A stretch of 64,000 nucleotides of DNA from Paraburkholderia sp. UYCP14C (GCF_004197395.1 NZ_SELS01000031.1:1-64000), one strand, 5' to 3'; shown: positions 19,051 to 29,601, numbered from the stretch's first letter. The notes: a model not told the origin generated them from the sequence alone. Program-made: numbers and translations.

Positions 19051-20067
19051 TCAGGCCGCCTGGTTCGAGCCGAGCTGGAACGCGTCGGCGAGCAGCTCGT
19101 AGGAGCGCAGTCGTGCGCGATAGCTGCCGGCCACGGTCAGCACGATCAGCTCGTCGGCCTGGAACTGCTGCTGCAAATCCGTGAGCCGCTCGGTCACGCG
19201 CTCAGGTGTGCCGATGATGCTGCGCGGCTTTTCCCGATCGATCACGAGCTGTTCGCGCTCGCCATATTCCTGCTCGACGCCTTGCTCGATCGATGGAATC
19301 GGTTCGTTCAGGCCATAGGCCATCTGCACGCGACGCAGATCCACGGCTTTTTCGAGGTCCGCGGCTTCCTGCTCGGTATCCGCGCAGATCACGAAGACCG
19401 CGGTGGCCAGATACGGCTGCGATGCCTCGTGGCCAGCCTGGAAACGTTCGCGATACGCGAGCGCGACCTGCTTGCCAAAATGCGCGTTGATGAAATGCGC
19501 GAACGAGAAGCGGATGCCGAGCTGCGCCGCGAGCAGACCGCCGAATTCACTCGAGCCGAGCATCCATAGCTGCGGACGCGTATCGATTTGCGGCTGCAGC
19601 AGCACGCCCTGCGCGAGGTGATCGTCGGGCAGCGTGCCATGCATGAGGCCGAACAGCTCGGCGACCTGCTGCGGAAAAAGCTCGCCGCGATTGTAGGCGC
19701 CGGCGGCAACCGCTTGCGCGGTGCGCATGTCGCCGCCCGGTGCGCGTCCGACGCCGAGGTCGATGCGATTCGGAAACAGCGCCTCGAGCATCATGAACTG
19801 CTCGGCGACCTTGAACGGGCTGTAGTACGGCAGCATGATGCCGCCCGAGCCGATGCGGATGCGTTTGGTCACACTGCCGAGGCGCGCCAGCATCACTTCG
19901 GGGCAGGGGTTCGACACGCCGCGCAGGCCGTGGTGCTCGGCGCACCAGTAGCGCGTGTAGCCGAGGTCGTCGGCGAGCTGCGCGAGTTCGATGGTTGCGG
20001 CGATCGCGTCGGACACCGAATGGCCGGCGATCACCGGTGTTTGATCGAGCACGGAGAGTAGCGTCAT
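19051..20067 (-). CDS. Luciferase-like flavin-dependent monooxygenase
   Basis: A 338-residue protein of the bacterial luciferase-like fold (FMN-dependent). Characteristic stretches are LGYTRYWCAEHHG near residue 40, RIRIGSGGIMLPYYSPFKVAEQF, and NRIDLGVGRAPGGD. This pattern is that of the small MsnO8/YhbW-type subgroup rather than of true light-producing luciferase. Substrate unknown. A GGAG site lies about ten bases before the ATG at 20067. It sits between dut and coaBC on the same strand but is about 80 bases from coaBC, so operon membership is possible only. Confidence 0.85.
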   Translation of the reverse strand: MTLLSVLDQTPVIAGHSVSDAIAATIELAQLADDLGYTRYWCAEHHGLRGVSNPCPEVMLARLGSVTKRIRIGSGGIMLPYYSPFKVAEQFMMLEALFPNRIDLGVGRAPGGDMRTAQAVAAGAYNRGELFPQQVAELFGLMHGTLPDDHLAQGVLLQPQIDTRPQLWMLGSSEFGGLLAAQLGIRFSFAHFINAHFGKQVALAYRERFQAGHEASQPYLATAVFVICADTEQEAADLEKAVDLRRVQMAYGLNEPIPSIEQGVEQEYGEREQLVIDREKPRSIIGTPERVTERLTDLQQQFQADELIVLTVAGSYRARLRSYELLADAFQLGSNQAA

Positions 20068-20147
20068 GGCAGTAGTGCTCCAGATGATTCCCGTTAGCTA
20101 TGCGACCAGGACGGCGAGGGCACCCGGGCCCGTTGCCGTCGCGTCGC

Positions 20148-21365
20148 TCAGCCAGCCGGACTGATGCCGGGCGGCAGACGCTTCGCGATTTCCGTGATCA
20201 GCGCGCGCGCGAGCGTCTGCTTGTCGGCGCGTGGCAGCCTGGTCGCGCCGCCTGCTTCGAACAGAATCACTTCGTTGTCGTCGAGCCCGAACGTTTGCGG
20301 ACCCAGATTGCCGATCAGCAGCGGCACGTTCTTGCGTGCGCGCTTTTCCTCGCCGTGGACTTCGAGATTGTCGCTCTCCGCGGCGAAGCCGACCACGAAC
20401 GGCGGCTTCGACAGCCTGGCGACCGCGGCGAGGATGTCCGGATTCTCGACGAATGAAAAGCTCGGCAGCGTGCGCTCGGCGGTTTTCTTGATCTTCCGAT
20501 CGCTGACATGGTCGACGCGCCAGTCGGCCACCGCCGCGACGCCGATGAAAATGTCCGCGTCCGCGACCGTGCGCATCACCGCGTCGTGCATCTGCTGCGC
20601 GGTCTGCACATCCTCGCGAAATACGCCCCACGGCGTTTCCAGCGCGACCGGACCGGCCACCAGATGCACGTCGGCGCCGGCCTGCTGCGCGGCGCGCGCG
20701 AGTGCGAAGCCCATCTTGCCGCTCGAACGATTGGTGATGCCGCGCACCGGGTCGAGCGGTTCGAAGGTCGGCCCGGCGGTCAGCAGCAAGCGCCGGCCCG
20801 ACAGGATTTTCGGCGCGAAGAACGACGCGATCGCCTCGTAGGTCGCGGCCGCTTCGAGCATGCGGCCATCGCCGATCTCGCCGCAGGCCTGCGGGCCCGA
20901 ATCGGGGCCGAGCACTTCGATGCCGTCCGCGCGCAGTTGCGCGACGTTGCGTTGCGTGGCCGGGTTCTGCCACATCTGCCGGTTCATCGCCGGCACGACG
21001 AGCAGCGGGCAGTCGCGTGCGATGCACAGCGTCGACAGCAGATCGTCGGCCATGCCGTGCGCGAGCCTGGCGAGGAAGTCGGTCGACGCCGGCGCGATCA
21101 CGATCGCATCGGCTTCGCGCGACAGATCGATGTGCGCCATGTTGTTCGGCACGCGTGCGTCCCACTGGCTCGTGTAGACCGGTCGGCCCGACAGTGCCTG
21201 CATCGTGACGGGGGTGATGAACTGCGTGGCCGCTTCGGTCATGACGACCTGCACGGTTGCGCCTGCCTTGGTCAAGAGACGCGTGAGTTCGGCGATCTTG
21301 TAGCAGGCGATGCCGCCCGTCATGCCGAGGACGAGGTGTTTGCCTGCGAGTTCAGCGGTTGCCAA
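20148..21365 (-). CDS. coaBC: Bifunctional phosphopantothenoylcysteine decarboxylase / phosphopantothenate-cysteine ligase
   Basis: A two-domain coenzyme A enzyme of about 405 residues. The N-terminal CoaC part has GMTGGIACYK, the active-site His in AHIDLSREADAIVIAPAS, the PAMNRQMWQNPATQRN segment with the substrate-binding Asn, and GPDSGPQACGEIGDGRM with the catalytic Cys. The C-terminal CoaB part has LLTAGPTFEPLDPVRGITNRSSGKMG. It converts 4-phosphopantothenate to 4-phosphopantetheine via the cysteine adduct. I prefer the TTG start at 21365 because GGAGG lies six bases upstream; the ATG at 21386 adds seven residues without a site. Confidence 0.94.
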   Translation of the reverse strand: MATAELAGKHLVLGMTGGIACYKIAELTRLLTKAGATVQVVMTEAATQFITPVTMQALSGRPVYTSQWDARVPNNMAHIDLSREADAIVIAPASTDFLARLAHGMADDLLSTLCIARDCPLLVVPAMNRQMWQNPATQRNVAQLRADGIEVLGPDSGPQACGEIGDGRMLEAAATYEAIASFFAPKILSGRRLLLTAGPTFEPLDPVRGITNRSSGKMGFALARAAQQAGADVHLVAGPVALETPWGVFREDVQTAQQMHDAVMRTVADADIFIGVAAVADWRVDHVSDRKIKKTAERTLPSFSFVENPDILAAVARLSKPPFVVGFAAESDNLEVHGEEKRARKNVPLLIGNLGPQTFGLDDNEVILFEAGGATRLPRADKQTLARALITEIAKRLPPGISPAG

Positions 21366-21492
21366 CGAAAGCCTCCGACAAAGCATGATCGCGCGGCGGC
21401 AGGAGGGCGTTATCCGTCGTTGCCGCCGCGCGTTTCAAACCGGCCGCCACGCGCGGCTCGCGCAAGCGCGGCCGAGCGTCGCGTCGGCGACG

Positions 21493-21999
21493 TTAGCGTG
21501 TGCCGCGTACTCGCCGCAGCTCGTCGATCACGAGCAGGATCGCGCCGATCGTGATCGCGCTGTCGGCCAGATTGAACGCCGGCCAGTGCCAGCCGCCCAC
21601 GTGGAAATCGAGGAAGTCGATCACGTGGCCGTAGGCGAGCCGGTCGATCACATTGCCGAGCGCGCCGCCGAGAATCAGCGCGAGCGCCGTGCAGAACATT
21701 TTCTGCCCGCTGTGCCGCTTGAGCAGATAGCAGATCACGAGCGCCGCCACCACGCCGAGCGCGGTGAACGCCCAGCGCTGCCAGCCGCCCGCCATCGCGA
21801 GGAAGCTGAACGCCGCGCCGCGGTTGAACACGAGGATCAGGTTGAAGAACGGCGTGACCTCGTGCGGCACACCGTAGGCGAACACCTTGCGGACGGCGAT
21901 TTTCGTCAGCTGGTCGAACAGAATGACGATCAGCGCGATGCCGAGCCAGGGTGCGAGCGAGCTGCTTGCGGTGGACGTTTTCGACATGGTTCTCGCCAT
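21493..21999 (-). CDS. lspA: Lipoprotein signal peptidase II
   Basis: A 168-residue inner-membrane aspartic protease that cleaves signal peptides from prolipoproteins after lipid attachment. Four hydrophobic segments are visible. The two catalytic Asp lie in [20 protein letters not shown] and [12 protein letters not shown], and [17 protein letters not shown] is the conserved second motif. The ATG at 21999 shares one base with the ileS stop (TAATG), so it is translationally coupled to ileS, the usual arrangement. The MSK four codons in could also serve as start. Confidence 0.96.
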   Translation of the reverse strand: MARTMSKTSTASSSLAPWLGIALIVILFDQLTKIAVRKVFAYGVPHEVTPFFNLILVFNRGAAFSFLAMAGGWQRWAFTALGVVAALVICYLLKRHSGQKMFCTALALILGGALGNVIDRLAYGHVIDFLDFHVGGWHWPAFNLADSAITIGAILLVIDELRRVRGTR

Positions 22000-24836
22000 T
22001 ATGCCGCGCTCCGCGTTTCGCCACTGCCGAACAGATTGCTGAAGCAACGGCCGCACAGCGACGGATGCTCGGCGTTCGCGCCGACGTCCGCGCGATAGTG
22101 CCAGCAGCGCTCGCACTTCAGGTACTTCGAGGTGATCACTTCGACGCCTTCATCCGCTTCGCTGTCGACCTTGACGACGTTCGCCGCCGACGTGATCAGG
22201 ACAAACTTCAGGTCGTCGCCGAGGCTCGCGAGCGCGTCGTAACGCGCGCCGCTCGCACGGATTTCGACTTCCGCCTGCAGCGACGAGCCAATCAGGTTCG
22301 CAACCCGCGCTTCTTCCAGCGCCTTGGTCACGTCGCCGCGCGCGGCGCGCAGCAGCGTCCACTTGTCGAGCAGCGCGCCCGCGTCCGGCACGGCCGGGTA
22401 CGCGTGGTACGTCTCGGTGAAGATCGTTTCGCTGTTCGGCTGGAACACCTTCCACGCCTCTTCCGCAGTGAACGACAGGAACGGTGCCATCACGCGCAAC
22501 AGGCCATGAGCGATGTGGTAGAGCGCGGTCTGAGCCGAGCGGCGCGCGACCGAATCCGCCGCGGTGGTGTACAGACGGTCCTTCAGCACGTCGAGGTAGA
22601 AGCCGCCCAGGTCTTCCGAGCAGAACGTCTGCAGCTTCGCGACCACCGGATGGAACTCGTACTTCTCGTAGTGCGAGAGGATGTCGTTCTGCAGATTCGC
22701 CGACAGCGCCACCGCGTAACGGTCGATTTCGAGCCAGTCGTCGACCGGACGCGCGTGCTGCGCGATGTCGAAGTCCGACAGGTTTGCGAGCAGGAAGCGC
22801 AACGTGTTGCGGATCCGGCGATAGCCTTCCGTCACGCGCTTCAGGATTTCCTCGGAGATCGCGAGCTCGCCCGAGTAGTCGGTCGACGCGATCCACAAGC
22901 GGATGATTTCCGCGCCGAGGCGGTTCGCCACTTCGTGCGGATCGATGCCGTTGCCGAGCGATTTGCTCATCTTGCGGCCTTCGCCGTCGACGGTGAAGCC
23001 GTGCGTGAGCAGCGCGTTGTAGGGCGGGCGGCCGTCGAGCATCGAAGCCGTCAGCAGCGACGAATGGAACCAGCCGCGATGCTGGTCCGAACCTTCGAGG
23101 TACAGGTCGGCCGGGAACTGCAGCTCGTCCTTGTGCGAGCCGCGCAGCACGTGCCAGTGCGTGGTGCCCGAGTCGAACCACACGTCGAGCGTATCGCGGT
23201 TCTTTTCGTACAGGTTCGCGTCGTCGCCGATCAGCTCGCGCGGATCGAGCGTTTGCCATGCCTCGATGCCTTCCTTCTCGACGCGCTGCGCGACCTGTTC
23301 GAGCAACTCCAGCGTGCGCGGATGCAGCTCGCCGGTTTCCTTGTGCACGAAGAACGCCATCGGCACGCCCCACTGGCGCTGACGCGACAGCGTCCAGTCC
23401 GGACGGTTCGCGATCATGCTAAAGAGGCGCTGCTTGCCCCACGACGGATAGAACGCCGTGTTCTCGATGCCTTCGAGCGCGGTTTCGCGCAGCGTCTTGT
23501 CGCTGTCGTTCGGCTTCACGTCCATGCCGGCGAACCACTGCGAGGTGGCGCGGTAGATGATCGGCGTCTTGTGGCGCCAGCAGTGCATGTAGCTATGCGT
23601 GTACTTTTCGGTGCGCAGCAGCGCGCCGGCGCCTTGCAGCGCCTCGACGATCTGCGGATTGGCCGCCCAGATCGACAGACCGCCGAACAGCGCGAGCGAT
23701 TCGATGTAGCGGCCGTCGCCCATCACCGGGTTGATGATGTCGGAGTCGGCCATGCCGTGCGACTTGCACGACACGAAGTCTTCCACGCCGTACGCGGGCG
23801 ACGAGTGCACGACGCCGGTGCCGGTTTCGGTCGTCACGTAGTCGCCGAGATAGACCGGCGCGGTGCGCTTGTAGCCCGGATGCGCGGACGCGAGCGGGTG
23901 GTTGAAGCGCAGGTTCACGAGCTTTTCACCCTGCGTGGTCGCGACGACCTTGCCTTCGAGACCGTACAGCTTCAGGCACGCCTCGACGCGCTCCTCGGCG
24001 AGGATCAGCAGGCCCCGCGGCGTGTCGACCAGCGCGTAGACGATTTCCGGATGCAGGTTCAGTGCCTGGTTGGCGGGAATGGTCCACGGCGTGGTGGTCC
24101 AGATCACGATGCCGCCTTCGTTGCGTGGCAGCGCCGCGAGGCCGAACGCCTGCGCGGTCTTTTCCGGCTCGGCGAAGCTGAACAGCACGTCGATGGTCGG
24201 ATCGGTCTTGTCCTTGTACTCGACTTCCGCTTCAGCGAGCGCCGAGCCGCAGTCGAAACACCAGTTGACCGGCTTCAGGCCGCGGAACACGTAGCCCTTT
24301 TCCATGATCTTCGCGAGCGCGCGGATTTCGCCGGCTTCATTCGCGAAGTTCATCGTCTTGTACGGATTGTCCCAGTCGCCGAGCACGCCCAGACGGCGGA
24401 AGCCGACCTTCTGCTTCTCGATCTGCTCGGTCGCGTAAGCGCGGGCCTTCTGCATCACTTCGGCCGCCGGCAGCGACTTGCCGAACTGCTTCTCGATCTG
24501 GATTTCGATCGGCATGCCGTGGCAGTCCCAGCCCGGCACGTAGACCGAGTCGAAGCCCGCCAGATTGCGCGCCTTGACGATCATGTCCTTCAGGATCTTG
24601 TTCACCGCGTGGCCGAGGTGGATGTCGCCGTTCGCATACGGCGGGCCGTCGTGCAGGATGAACTTCTTGCGGCCCTTGGAGGCAGCACGGATTGTCTCGT
24701 AGACCTTGCGTTCCTGCCAGTCCTTGACCCATTGCGGCTCGCGCTTGGGCAGGTCGCCACGCATCGGGAACGGCGTGTCGAGCAGGTTGACCGGGTAGCG
24801 GGACTGCGGTTTCGAATCGGCTTTCTTGTTGCTCAT
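21999..24836 (-). CDS. ileS: Isoleucyl-tRNA synthetase
   Basis: A 945-residue class I tRNA synthetase that charges tRNA-Ile and edits mischarged valine. The HIGH-type motif is in [17 protein letters not shown] near residue 70 and KMSKS is in [15 protein letters not shown] near 610. The editing domain carries the [14 protein letters not shown] segment. A zinc-binding C-terminus, with the two Cys pairs CERC and CGRC, marks the standard bacterial housekeeping type, not the mupirocin-resistant eukaryote-like one. It lies between ribF and lspA, the conserved gene order. Confidence 0.97.
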   Translation of the reverse strand: MSNKKADSKPQSRYPVNLLDTPFPMRGDLPKREPQWVKDWQERKVYETIRAASKGRKKFILHDGPPYANGDIHLGHAVNKILKDMIVKARNLAGFDSVYVPGWDCHGMPIEIQIEKQFGKSLPAAEVMQKARAYATEQIEKQKVGFRRLGVLGDWDNPYKTMNFANEAGEIRALAKIMEKGYVFRGLKPVNWCFDCGSALAEAEVEYKDKTDPTIDVLFSFAEPEKTAQAFGLAALPRNEGGIVIWTTTPWTIPANQALNLHPEIVYALVDTPRGLLILAEERVEACLKLYGLEGKVVATTQGEKLVNLRFNHPLASAHPGYKRTAPVYLGDYVTTETGTGVVHSSPAYGVEDFVSCKSHGMADSDIINPVMGDGRYIESLALFGGLSIWAANPQIVEALQGAGALLRTEKYTHSYMHCWRHKTPIIYRATSQWFAGMDVKPNDSDKTLRETALEGIENTAFYPSWGKQRLFSMIANRPDWTLSRQRQWGVPMAFFVHKETGELHPRTLELLEQVAQRVEKEGIEAWQTLDPRELIGDDANLYEKNRDTLDVWFDSGTTHWHVLRGSHKDELQFPADLYLEGSDQHRGWFHSSLLTASMLDGRPPYNALLTHGFTVDGEGRKMSKSLGNGIDPHEVANRLGAEIIRLWIASTDYSGELAISEEILKRVTEGYRRIRNTLRFLLANLSDFDIAQHARPVDDWLEIDRYAVALSANLQNDILSHYEKYEFHPVVAKLQTFCSEDLGGFYLDVLKDRLYTTAADSVARRSAQTALYHIAHGLLRVMAPFLSFTAEEAWKVFQPNSETIFTETYHAYPAVPDAGALLDKWTLLRAARGDVTKALEEARVANLIGSSLQAEVEIRASGARYDALASLGDDLKFVLITSAANVVKVDSEADEGVEVITSKYLKCERCWHYRADVGANAEHPSLCGRCFSNLFGSGETRSAA

Positions 24837-25004
24837 GATGTGGTGGCGGTGAATTCGTTTCTTTGCGTAGCGGCGCGCGGATTGCGCGCTGCGCGAGGAG
24901 CGTGGGACGCGCCCGGCGGGCGGCTCCGCGTGAAGCCAGGACGCCCTTCGATGCGCGCGGCGACGGTTCGTGCGGCGCGGTGCGCCGGCCCAAACCGCGG
25001 GCGG

Positions 25005-26000
25005 TTATCTAATTCGGTCGGTGGCCGAGGTGGCGAAACCGGTGGAACGGCTGCCCGGCGTGCCGGCGCCGACCGCGGCGAACCACGCGCGCGCATTGGC
25101 GACGTCGCGCGCGATCGCGGCGGTCAGCGTTTCGAGGTCGACGAACTTCTCCTCGTCGCGCAGCTTCTTCAGAAATTCGACGCGCACGAGTTTGCCATAC
25201 GCGTCGCCGTGCCAGTCGAGCAGGTGTACTTCGAGCAGCACGCGGCCGGAATCGTCGACGGTGGGGCGCAGACCCAGGCTCGCGACGCCCGGCAGCGGGT
25301 GCTCGGCGATGCCGTGCACCTGCACGACGAAGATGCCGGCCAGAGCCGGACGCTTGTGCGCGATCGGCAGGTTGAGCGTCGGAAAGCCGAGATCGCGGCC
25401 GAGTTTCATGCCATGGGTGACGTGGCCGCTGATCAGATAGTCGCGGCCGAGCGCGGCGCGCGCCGAGTCGAGGTCGCCAGCGACCAGCGCCGCGCGCACG
25501 CCCGAACTCGAAATGCGCGCGCCCGACGGATCGGCGACCGTCGCCATCTGTTCGACTTCGAAGCCGTGTTGCTTGCCGGCGGCCTGCAGCGACGCGAAAT
25601 CGCCGGCGCGCTTCGCGCCGTAGCGGAAGTCGTCGCCGATCATGATCCAGCGCGCGTGCAAGCCGTTGACGATGATCCGCTCGACGAACGTGTCCGGCGA
25701 CTGGCTCGCGAACGTGTGATTGAAGTGCTCGACGACGACCCGGTCGACCCCGTTGGTGCGCAGCGCCTCGAGCTTGTCGCGCAGCATCGCGATGCGCGGC
25801 GGCGCGCCGGTAGGGTTGAAGAACTCGCGCGGGTGCGGCTCGAAGGTCATCACGCAGACGGGCAGGCCACGCGCGTTGGCGGCCGCGCGCACGTGCGCGA
25901 GCAGAGCCTGGTGGCCGCGGTGGACACCGTCGAAGTTGCCGATGGTCAGCGCGCATGGCGCGCGGCTCTCGGCATTGGGAAGACCGCGGAAGACTCTCAC
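25005..26000 (-). CDS. ribF: Bifunctional riboflavin kinase / FAD synthetase
   Basis: A protein of about 331 residues that makes FMN from riboflavin and then FAD. The N-terminal adenylyltransferase domain has TIGNFDGVHRGHQALL and the ISSSGVRAAL (ISST-like) motif. The C-terminal flavokinase domain has GHVTHGMKLGRDLGFPTLNL (PTAN-like) and the VEFLKKLRDEEKF C-terminus. I take the GTG at 26000 (residues VRVFRGLP) as start, which matches the usual family N-terminus. The frame continues to 26063 but those residues look non-coding, and no strong ribosome site favours either. It is divergent from purN. Confidence 0.92.
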   Translation of the reverse strand: MRVFRGLPNAESRAPCALTIGNFDGVHRGHQALLAHVRAAANARGLPVCVMTFEPHPREFFNPTGAPPRIAMLRDKLEALRTNGVDRVVVEHFNHTFASQSPDTFVERIIVNGLHARWIMIGDDFRYGAKRAGDFASLQAAGKQHGFEVEQMATVADPSGARISSSGVRAALVAGDLDSARAALGRDYLISGHVTHGMKLGRDLGFPTLNLPIAHKRPALAGIFVVQVHGIAEHPLPGVASLGLRPTVDDSGRVLLEVHLLDWHGDAYGKLVRVEFLKKLRDEEKFVDLETLTAAIARDVANARAWFAAVGAGTPGSRSTGFATSATDRIR

Positions 26001-26138
26001 GATAGCGGGTTGCAGCAGTTGCTGCGATTGCAATAGGGGCGCGGGCAGGGTGCCGCAAAACAATCGATTATAAACGCTTGGCGCAACAGACGGCTGCGCG
26101 GTCGCGGGTTAGCGATTGCCGAATGATAAAATCCGCGC

Positions 26139-26792
26139 ATGAAAAAACTCGTCATCCTGATTTCCGGGCGGGGCAGCAACATGGAAGCCATCGTGCGCGC
26201 CTGCGCGAGCGAGGGCTGGCCGGCGCAGGTCGCCGCCGTGATTGCCAACCGTCCTGATGCCGCGGGGCTCGCGTTCGCGGCGTCGCGCGGCATCGCCACG
26301 GCGGTGGTCGACCACCGCCAGTTTCCGGATCGCGACAGCTTCGACACGGCACTCGCCGGGCAGATCGACTCGTTCGCGCCGGACCTCGTCGTGCTCGCGG
26401 GCTTCATGCGCGTGCTGACCGCGCGCTTCGTCGACTATTACGCAGGGCGCATGCTGAACGTACACCCGTCGCTGCTGCCGAGCTTCCCGGGCCTGAAGAC
26501 CCACCAGCAGGCGCTCGATGCCGGCGTGCGGTTCCACGGCGCGTCGGTGCATTTTGTCACATCAAAGCTTGATCACGGGCCGATCGTTCTGCAGTCGGCC
26601 GTGCCTGTCGAGACTGGCGACACCGCCCAGACGCTCGCCGCACGCGTGCTCGCCACCGAGCACATCATCTATCCACGCGCGGTGCGCTGGTTCGTCGAAG
26701 GGCGTCTCGCTCTCGACGGCTTGCGCGTCACGCTTACGCCGTCGGAGCCGCAATGGCTCTTTGCCGGTCACACCGCCGGAGAGGGCGCATGA
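26139..26792 (+). CDS. purN: Phosphoribosylglycinamide formyltransferase
   Basis: A 217-residue purine enzyme that transfers a formyl group from 10-formyl-THF to GAR. The phosphate-binding ISGRGSNMEAI opens the protein. The catalytic Asn-His-Asp are in LNVHPSLLPSFPGLKTHQQ and SKLDHGPIVLQ. No ribosome site precedes the ATG, but a TAAAAT -10-like hexamer ends six bases upstream, as in clpS, so a leaderless transcript is possible. The stop overlaps the start of the following methyltransferase gene by four bases. Confidence 0.95.
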   Translation: MKKLVILISGRGSNMEAIVRACASEGWPAQVAAVIANRPDAAGLAFAASRGIATAVVDHRQFPDRDSFDTALAGQIDSFAPDLVVLAGFMRVLTARFVDYYAGRMLNVHPSLLPSFPGLKTHQQALDAGVRFHGASVHFVTSKLDHGPIVLQSAVPVETGDTAQTLAARVLATEHIIYPRAVRWFVEGRLALDGLRVTLTPSEPQWLFAGHTAGEGA

Positions 26793-28048
26793 GATTGCAT
26801 GGTTTCCTGATTGGACAAACTGAAACGCTGCTGGCCGAAGTGCTGCGGCTGAACGGCCCCGCCGACGCCACCACGAGCCGCTTCTTCCGCGCGCATCCGA
26901 AGCTCGGCCATGCCGAGCGCGGCGTGATCGCCGAGGCGGTGTTCGCGGTGCTGCGCCGCCGGATGGAGTTCGCGCATCTGGCCGAAAGCGGCACCGGCAG
27001 TCCGGCGCGCCGCATGGCGCTGCTGGGCCTGATGCAGACAGTCGGACGCTCGGCGCTCAAGCCGTTCGTCACCGAGGCCGAGGGGACGTGGCTCGAACAC
27101 GTGTCGAAGATCGACCCGGAAAGCCTGCCGCTGCGGATTCGCCTGAACTTGCCCGACTGGATCTGCCAGGCGTTGAGCACGCGCTTCGAGGGCGCCGAGC
27201 TCGCGCAGCTGGCCGCCGCGCTGAATTACCCGGCGCCACTCGATTTGCGCACCAATCCCATCAAGGCGAGCCGCGACGACGTGCTGGGCGCGTTGTCGAA
27301 GGCCGGCATCGAGGCAGGCGCGACGCCGTTCGCGCCGCTCGGCGTGCGGGTGGTCGGCAAGCCGGCGCTCACCAAGCTCGACGCGTTCCAGCAGGGCTGG
27401 CTCGAAGTGCAGGACGAGGGTAGCCAGCTGCTGTGCTCGCTGGTCGCGCCGCGACGCGGTGAGATGATCGTCGATTTCTGCGCGGGCGCGGGCGGCAAGA
27501 CGCTGGCGCTCGGCGCGGCGATGCGCTCGACCGGCCGACTCTACGCGTTCGACGTCTCCGAGCGTCGTCTCGCGAAGCTGAAGCCGCGTCTCGCGAGGAG
27601 CGGCCTGTCGAACGTGAACCCGGTGTTGATCGACAGCGAACACGACGCGAAGATCAAGCGTCTGGCCGGCAAGATCGACCGCGTGCTCGTCGATGCCCCG
27701 TGCAGCGGCCTCGGCACGCTGCGCCGCAATCCGGACCTGAAGTGGCGCCAGTCGCCGGAGTCGATCGCCGAACTGGCGCCGAAGCAGGCGTCGATCCTCG
27801 CGAGCGCGGCGCGTCTCGTGAAGAAGGGCGGCCGGCTCGTCTACGCGACGTGCTCGATCCTCGAAGCGGAAAACGAGGCGGTCGTGCAGCAGTTCCTCGC
27901 CGATCACCCTGATTTCGCGCTGGTCCCCGTGCGCGACGTGCTCGCCGAGCAGCGCATCGAACTGGAGATGGGCGACTACCTGTCGCTGTGGCCGCACCGC
28001 CATGCGACCGACGGCTTCTTCGCCGCCGTGCTCGAGCGCCAGAGCTAG
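26789..28048 (+). CDS. RsmB/NOP-type RNA cytosine-C5 methyltransferase
   Basis: A 419-residue SAM-dependent RNA m5C methyltransferase. After a helical N-terminal region (residues 1-about 140) the Rossmann fold begins with VDFCAGAGGKTLALGAAM (SAM site). The catalytic motifs are VDAPCSGLGTLRRNPDLKW and VYATCSILEAENE, each with the conserved Cys. RsmB (16S C967) is the nearest named member, but a true rsmB normally sits next to fmt and has a clear NusB-like N-terminal domain, so the target base here is uncertain. It is translationally coupled to purN through an ATGA overlap. Confidence 0.88.
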   Translation: MRLHGFLIGQTETLLAEVLRLNGPADATTSRFFRAHPKLGHAERGVIAEAVFAVLRRRMEFAHLAESGTGSPARRMALLGLMQTVGRSALKPFVTEAEGTWLEHVSKIDPESLPLRIRLNLPDWICQALSTRFEGAELAQLAAALNYPAPLDLRTNPIKASRDDVLGALSKAGIEAGATPFAPLGVRVVGKPALTKLDAFQQGWLEVQDEGSQLLCSLVAPRRGEMIVDFCAGAGGKTLALGAAMRSTGRLYAFDVSERRLAKLKPRLARSGLSNVNPVLIDSEHDAKIKRLAGKIDRVLVDAPCSGLGTLRRNPDLKWRQSPESIAELAPKQASILASAARLVKKGGRLVYATCSILEAENEAVVQQFLADHPDFALVPVRDVLAEQRIELEMGDYLSLWPHRHATDGFFAAVLERQS

Positions 28049-28120
28049 GCAACCGGCTACCGGCGGGTGCGCGCGGATTGGCTGACGAATCCGCGCGTGC
28101 CGGCAATTTCGGCGACACCC

Positions 28121-29509
28121 ATGCATACGACTTTTCCCCACATGTTCAGCGACATCGCGCGCGACTTCGGTCAGCCCGTGATGCTGTGGCAGGTCGCGAT
28201 CCTGCTCGCGACGCTGCTCGTCGCGTGGGCGCTTGCGCGGGCACTGGGCCGCCGGATGGAGCGGCCGCAGCCGGCGCGCTACGGGAGCCTGCGTTTTGGC
28301 ATGGAAAGCCTCCACCGGGCGGCTTTTCCGCTGATCGGCGCGGGACTCGTGTGGCTCGCGCGGGCGATCGCCGGCCAGTTCATGGACACCGCGCTGCTCG
28401 ATCTGGCGCTGGTGCCGCTCGTCGGCATCGGGCTGATCTACATCGTGTTCTTCTTCGCGCGGCGGGTGTTCAACCGCGAAGGTGGCGAGCATCCGTGGCT
28501 GTTTCTCGTCGAGAAGGTCGTGTCGGTGGTGGTGTGGATCGGCATGGTGGTCACGCTGTTGGGCATTCAGAACGCCGTGATCGCATGGCTGGACAGCGTG
28601 AGCTTTCGCGTCGGCAATGCGCATATGACGCTGCTGTCGCTGATCACGGGGATGTTGTGGGTCGGCGTCACGATGATCGTCGCGATGTGGCTCGGCTCGT
28701 CGTTCGAAGATCGCCTGATGCGCTCGAACACGCTCGACGCGAACCTGAAGGTGGTGGTCGCGCGGGTCGGCCGCGCGGCCTTCGTGCTCGCGGCAATCCT
28801 GATCAGTCCGTCGATCGTCGGCATCGACATCACCGTGCTCGGCGTGTTCGGCGGCGCGCTGGGCGTCGGCCTCGGCTTCGGCATGCAGAAGATCGCGAGC
28901 AACTACGTGTCGGGCTTCATCATTCTGCTCGACCGCTCGTTGCGAATCGGCGACACGATCAACGTGAGCGGCCTGCAGGGCCGCGTCACGCAGATTCGCA
29001 CGCGCTACACCGTCGTGCGTGGACTCGACGGTATCGAGACGCTGATTCCGAACGAGAAGCTGATCACCGACGTCGTACAGAACCAGTCGTCGTATCTGAC
29101 TCGCGGCTACGCGAAGGCGGCCGTGCAGATCGCCTACACATCCGACGTCGAGCAAGCAATGACGCTGCTCGCCGAGGCCGCCGCCGACGTGCCGCGGGTG
29201 CTGCACGAACCGGCGCCGACGCCGTTTCTGGTCGGCTTTGGTCCGGATGGCATCAATCTCGAGCTGGGCTTCTGGATCGCGGACGCGGCGAACGGCACGG
29301 GGGGCGTACGCTCGACGGTCAATCGCAACATCTGGCGTCTCTTTTCCGAGCACGGCATCACGATTCCGCTCGCGCAACGCGAGGTGCGCATCGTCGGTCC
29401 GACAGGCGGCGCAATGCCGCACCCGGTAACAATGACCGATCCGGTGCCTGATGCCACGGCCGATTCCGCGCTCAGGCCCGCCGGCGGGGCTGTCGACGAC
29501 GGTCGTTGA
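28121..29509 (+). CDS. MscS-family mechanosensitive ion channel
   Basis: A membrane protein of about 462 residues. Several hydrophobic segments occur in the first 200 residues. The MscS core follows: the pore-lining Gly/Ala-rich helix GVFGGALGVGLGFGMQKIASNYVSG, then FIILLDRSLRIGDTINV and the beta-domain segment ETLIPNEKLITDVVQNQ. Extra N-terminal helices make it longer than E. coli MscS (286 residues), closer to the YnaI-like forms. It opens under membrane tension to relieve osmotic downshock. The start is uncertain: ATG 28121 and ATG 28142 both lack ribosome sites, and the frame reaches 28067. Confidence 0.88.
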   Translation: MHTTFPHMFSDIARDFGQPVMLWQVAILLATLLVAWALARALGRRMERPQPARYGSLRFGMESLHRAAFPLIGAGLVWLARAIAGQFMDTALLDLALVPLVGIGLIYIVFFFARRVFNREGGEHPWLFLVEKVVSVVVWIGMVVTLLGIQNAVIAWLDSVSFRVGNAHMTLLSLITGMLWVGVTMIVAMWLGSSFEDRLMRSNTLDANLKVVVARVGRAAFVLAAILISPSIVGIDITVLGVFGGALGVGLGFGMQKIASNYVSGFIILLDRSLRIGDTINVSGLQGRVTQIRTRYTVVRGLDGIETLIPNEKLITDVVQNQSSYLTRGYAKAAVQIAYTSDVEQAMTLLAEAAADVPRVLHEPAPTPFLVGFGPDGINLELGFWIADAANGTGGVRSTVNRNIWRLFSEHGITIPLAQREVRIVGPTGGAMPHPVTMTDPVPDATADSALRPAGGAVDDGR

Positions 29510-29601
29510 GCACCGTTTCGGGCCGCGACGAGGCATGCTTCAGCGCCGGGAGAATCGCCATCGACTTGATAGCGCACAAAAAATCCCTATTTGTTACAAA
29601 C

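Noticed and set aside
19051..20067. Light-producing luciferase
   Set aside because: The sequence matches the general luciferase-like monooxygenase family and no luxAB, luxCDE or related genes are near.
21951..26036. Plus-strand open frame of 1361 codons
   Set aside because: It is antisense to ileS and ribF, whose motifs are complete. The translation is His/Arg/Asp/Val-rich in the way expected of the reverse strand of GC-rich genes.
26768..29536. Minus-strand open frame of 922 codons
   Set aside because: It is antisense to the RsmB-like and MscS genes and has no recognisable motif; Arg/His-rich composition is a strand-shadow artefact.
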